Positions 62,471-64,000 of a stretch of DNA of 64,000 nucleotides are shown piece after piece (position 1 is the first letter of the stretch; every line of letters starts with the position of its first letter). This DNA is from a virus. The notes under the pieces are model-generated. The model ran no database searches, was not told the origin of the DNA, and saw only the letters and a program-made list of their open reading frames with translations. The stretch is from positions 1 through 64,000 of the IMG/VR virus record IMGVR_UViG_3300010388_000228. The stretch is one strand, 5' to 3'. The translations under genes and the position numbers were made by a program.

Positions 62471-63092
62471 AGTTATCCTCCTCTATAGTGTATGTAAAGT
62501 TTATAATCACTCGTCTATCAACATCATTAGGTGTTGCACTTGCATGATAATGTTCACCGTTAAAACCTAATAGTCTATTTCGACGCGGGGCTACCTTATG
62601 AAGTATAGTTTCGTTACCTAAAAAATTTTCTTTAAAATAACTAAAACTTGCATCTGCAAAGTCTTCATATTTTGACTTATCTAAATTAAAATCATACTTT
62701 TCATTATAAATTACAGTCGGTGAATCTGAATCAATCAGATATAAAATACCTACTTGATGCGGATCTGGCATATCGATATGAGGATCATTAACATATTGGC
62801 CTGTTGTTCTTGGTTGTAATACTATTCGAACTCGAATTATTTCTTTTACAGTATGTCCGAGTTTATCAATTAAGTCAAGAAGTATAGGCTGTAACATTTC
62901 ACCTATTTGATTATGTGGTTGACTGTTAGTAATTGGATAGTGTGTAAAATTAAACGGGTGCGGATTTGTGCTATTGAGTTTATCAAAAGAATACGTAATT
63001 GGGCTATAATGCCATGGAAAATCATAATCTAAAATTTTTCTTTCTAGCAATGCAATTATTGCAGGTGATACCGCATTATCGATTATTTTCAT
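62460..63092 (-). CDS. 2OG-Fe(II) oxygenase (prolyl-hydroxylase-like)
   Basis: 210 residues. DPHIDMPDPHQVGILYLIDS gives the HxD iron ligands with the following strand; GEHYHASATPNDVDRRVIIN, FTY gives the distal His and 2OG-binding Arg. The overall order matches P4H-like small oxygenases. It is coupled at its start to a 21-residue ORF (ATGA overlap) and at its end to halogenase-like gene 1. It may act on the same substrate as the halogenases. Confidence 0.8.
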   Translation of the reverse strand: MKIIDNAVSPAIIALLERKILDYDFPWHYSPITYSFDKLNSTNPHPFNFTHYPITNSQPHNQIGEMLQPILLDLIDKLGHTVKEIIRVRIVLQPRTTGQYVNDPHIDMPDPHQVGILYLIDSDSPTVIYNEKYDFNLDKSKYEDFADASFSYFKENFLGNETILHKVAPRRNRLLGFNGEHYHASATPNDVDRRVIINFTYTIEEDNYDI

Positions 63093-63154
63093 AGAGTTGC
63101 TAACCTCACAAGTCCTGCAATGCTATTTGGTAGATTTACGTTGTAATTTAACAT
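63089..63154 (-). CDS. 21-residue ORF coupled to the oxygenase
   Basis: MLNYNVNLPNSIAGLVRLAT then L, with the best RBS of the region (AAGGAG, 7 bases before ATG) and an ATGA overlap with the oxygenase start. Such placement fits a leader peptide or a tiny peptide substrate. It contains Tyr, Pro and Asn but no Trp. Confidence 0.45.
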   Translation of the reverse strand: MLNYNVNLPNSIAGLVRLATL

Positions 63155-63172
63155 ATAGTGTCTCCTTTTTTT

Positions 63173-63215
63173 ACTTATCAGAATACTATGTTTGTGAAAA
63201 TCAATTCTGATAAGT
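63173..63215. promoter_or_regulatory. 12-bp inverted repeat between divergent genes
   Basis: ACTTATCAGAAT (63173-63184) and ATTCTGATAAGT (63204-63215), 19 bases apart. On the minus strand it sits just before the AAGGAG of the 21-residue ORF. Possible operator or leader structure. Confidence 0.55.
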
Positions 63216-63240
63216 AACTTCATATTAAAAAGGAATAACT

Positions 63241-64000
63241 ATGCCTAAAAAAATTGAAAAAGTAGTGATTGTAGGTGGTGGATCAGCTGGATGGATGAGT
63301 GCTGCTACATTGATTAATTTTTTTCCTAATAAACAAATTGTTGTTGTTGAAAGTCCAGATGTTCCTGCAGTAGGAGTCGGTGAAAGTACACTTGGTGGGA
63401 TACGACACTGGATGTATGCGTTAGGAATTAATGAAAAAGACTTCATGCAGTATACAAATGCATCTTATAAAATGAGTATTAAGTTTACTGATTTTTATAA
63501 TAAAGATGCTGGTTCGTTTCATTACCCATTCGGAAGTCCGAGATTATTTGATACTGAAACCGGATTAGCGGAATGGCAAGCAAAAAAAGCGTTGTATCCC
63601 GATACGCCAGTTGATGATTATTGTAGAAATTATTATTCAACAATGCCGTTAATCGAAAACAACAAATTTAGCAATAACGATAATGGTGAATTTGATACTT
63701 TTAGACCTGATCTAGATGTTGCGTATCATTTTGAAGCATCGTTATTTGCTAGTTGGTTACGTGACAAATATTGTATTCCCCGTGGAGTAATTCATATTTT
63801 AGAAAACGTATCTAACATTACTACATCAGACATTGGAATAGAAAGTTTAACATTAGCTAACGGTGATACTGTTATTGCCGATTTGTTTGTTGATTGTACT
63901 GGATGGAAAAGTATGTTGCTAGGGGATGCGCTTGATGAACCGTTTACTTCATACGAAGATATCCTTCCAAATAACCGAGCATGGGCAGTTCAAGTACCAT
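63241..64000 (+). CDS. Flavin-dependent halogenase-like protein 2 (partial)
   Basis: The first 253 residues, cut by the window end. VVIVGGGSAGWMSAATLINF is the canonical GGGxAGWxxA FAD motif of tryptophan halogenases; VGVGESTLGGIRHWMYALGI and ASYKMSIKFTDFYN carry the GES segment and candidate catalytic lysine. DLFVDCTGWKSMLLG matches the second flavin contact. It looks closer to bona fide halogenases than protein 1. RBS AAAGGAAT precedes the ATG. Confidence 0.85.
   Translation, partial: MPKKIEKVVIVGGGSAGWMSAATLINFFPNKQIVVVESPDVPAVGVGESTLGGIRHWMYALGINEKDFMQYTNASYKMSIKFTDFYNKDAGSFHYPFGSPRLFDTETGLAEWQAKKALYPDTPVDDYCRNYYSTMPLIENNKFSNNDNGEFDTFRPDLDVAYHFEASLFASWLRDKYCIPRGVIHILENVSNITTSDIGIESLTLANGDTVIADLFVDCTGWKSMLLGDALDEPFTSYEDILPNNRAWAVQVP

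Overview
The window is part of the genome of a large contractile-tailed phage of the T4 superfamily. It carries recognisable counterparts of T4 gp1, gp4, gp13, gp14, gp15, gp16, gp17, gp18, gp19, gp32, gp41, gp61, UvsX, UvsW and probably UvsY. It is AT-rich, intron-free and has no tRNA genes that I could see. It also carries marine T4-like hallmarks: flavin-dependent halogenases, 2-oxoglutarate oxygenases and many 'LRELYE'-type virion proteins. The host is not identifiable, but the early genes use textbook sigma70 promoters (TTTACA/TTGACA, 17 bp, TATACT/TATAAT). Late genes are preceded by NATAAATA boxes like the T4 late promoter.

Layout. (1) 1-8190, plus strand: four small genes, then a run of 28 overlapping cistrons (29 domains) encoding tiny proteins of about 70-80 residues. 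They share the signature yDeAwLYcaTlTHnnKYDWRLPT..E...PVRD, which looks like a stripped-down DUF1566/Lcl C-terminal (C-type-lectin/FGE-like) domain. One 2OG-Fe(II) oxygenase gene sits inside the run with the same stop/start overlap. (2) 8191-20680: an early region of about 25 small genes, each usually with its own sigma70 promoter. It includes an AAA ATPase, a secreted lytic transglycosylase, small membrane peptides and several duplicated unknown families. Its intergenic DNA is dense in repeated elements: CTATAGT octamers, leader hairpins with an AATAAC loop, GRCCCCGCTG decamers, hairpins with ANGGAM hexaloops like CsrA sites, poly-C tracts and three hairpins with one identical loop. (3) 20919-29065, minus strand: three giant paralogues (802-992 residues) with N-termini like T4 capsid-targeting sequences. 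(4) 29103-42175, minus strand: replication and recombination genes (helicase, primase, mini DnaE-like protein, UvsW, UvsY-like, UvsX, gp32), interrupted by a GIY-YIG homing endonuclease. (5) 42175-57532, minus strand: virion and packaging genes. (6) 57594-60996, plus strand: neck and tail-completion genes plus a Nudix hydrolase. (7) 60980-64000: two halogenase-like flavoproteins flanking a 2OG oxygenase that is coupled to a 21-residue ORF.

The strongest candidates for an undescribed system are the 28-cistron mini-lectin array with its embedded oxygenase and the repeated RNA elements of the early region, especially the CsrA-like hairpins. The three giant proteins, which may be packaged in the head, come next. 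Function for all three is inferred from sequence pattern only.
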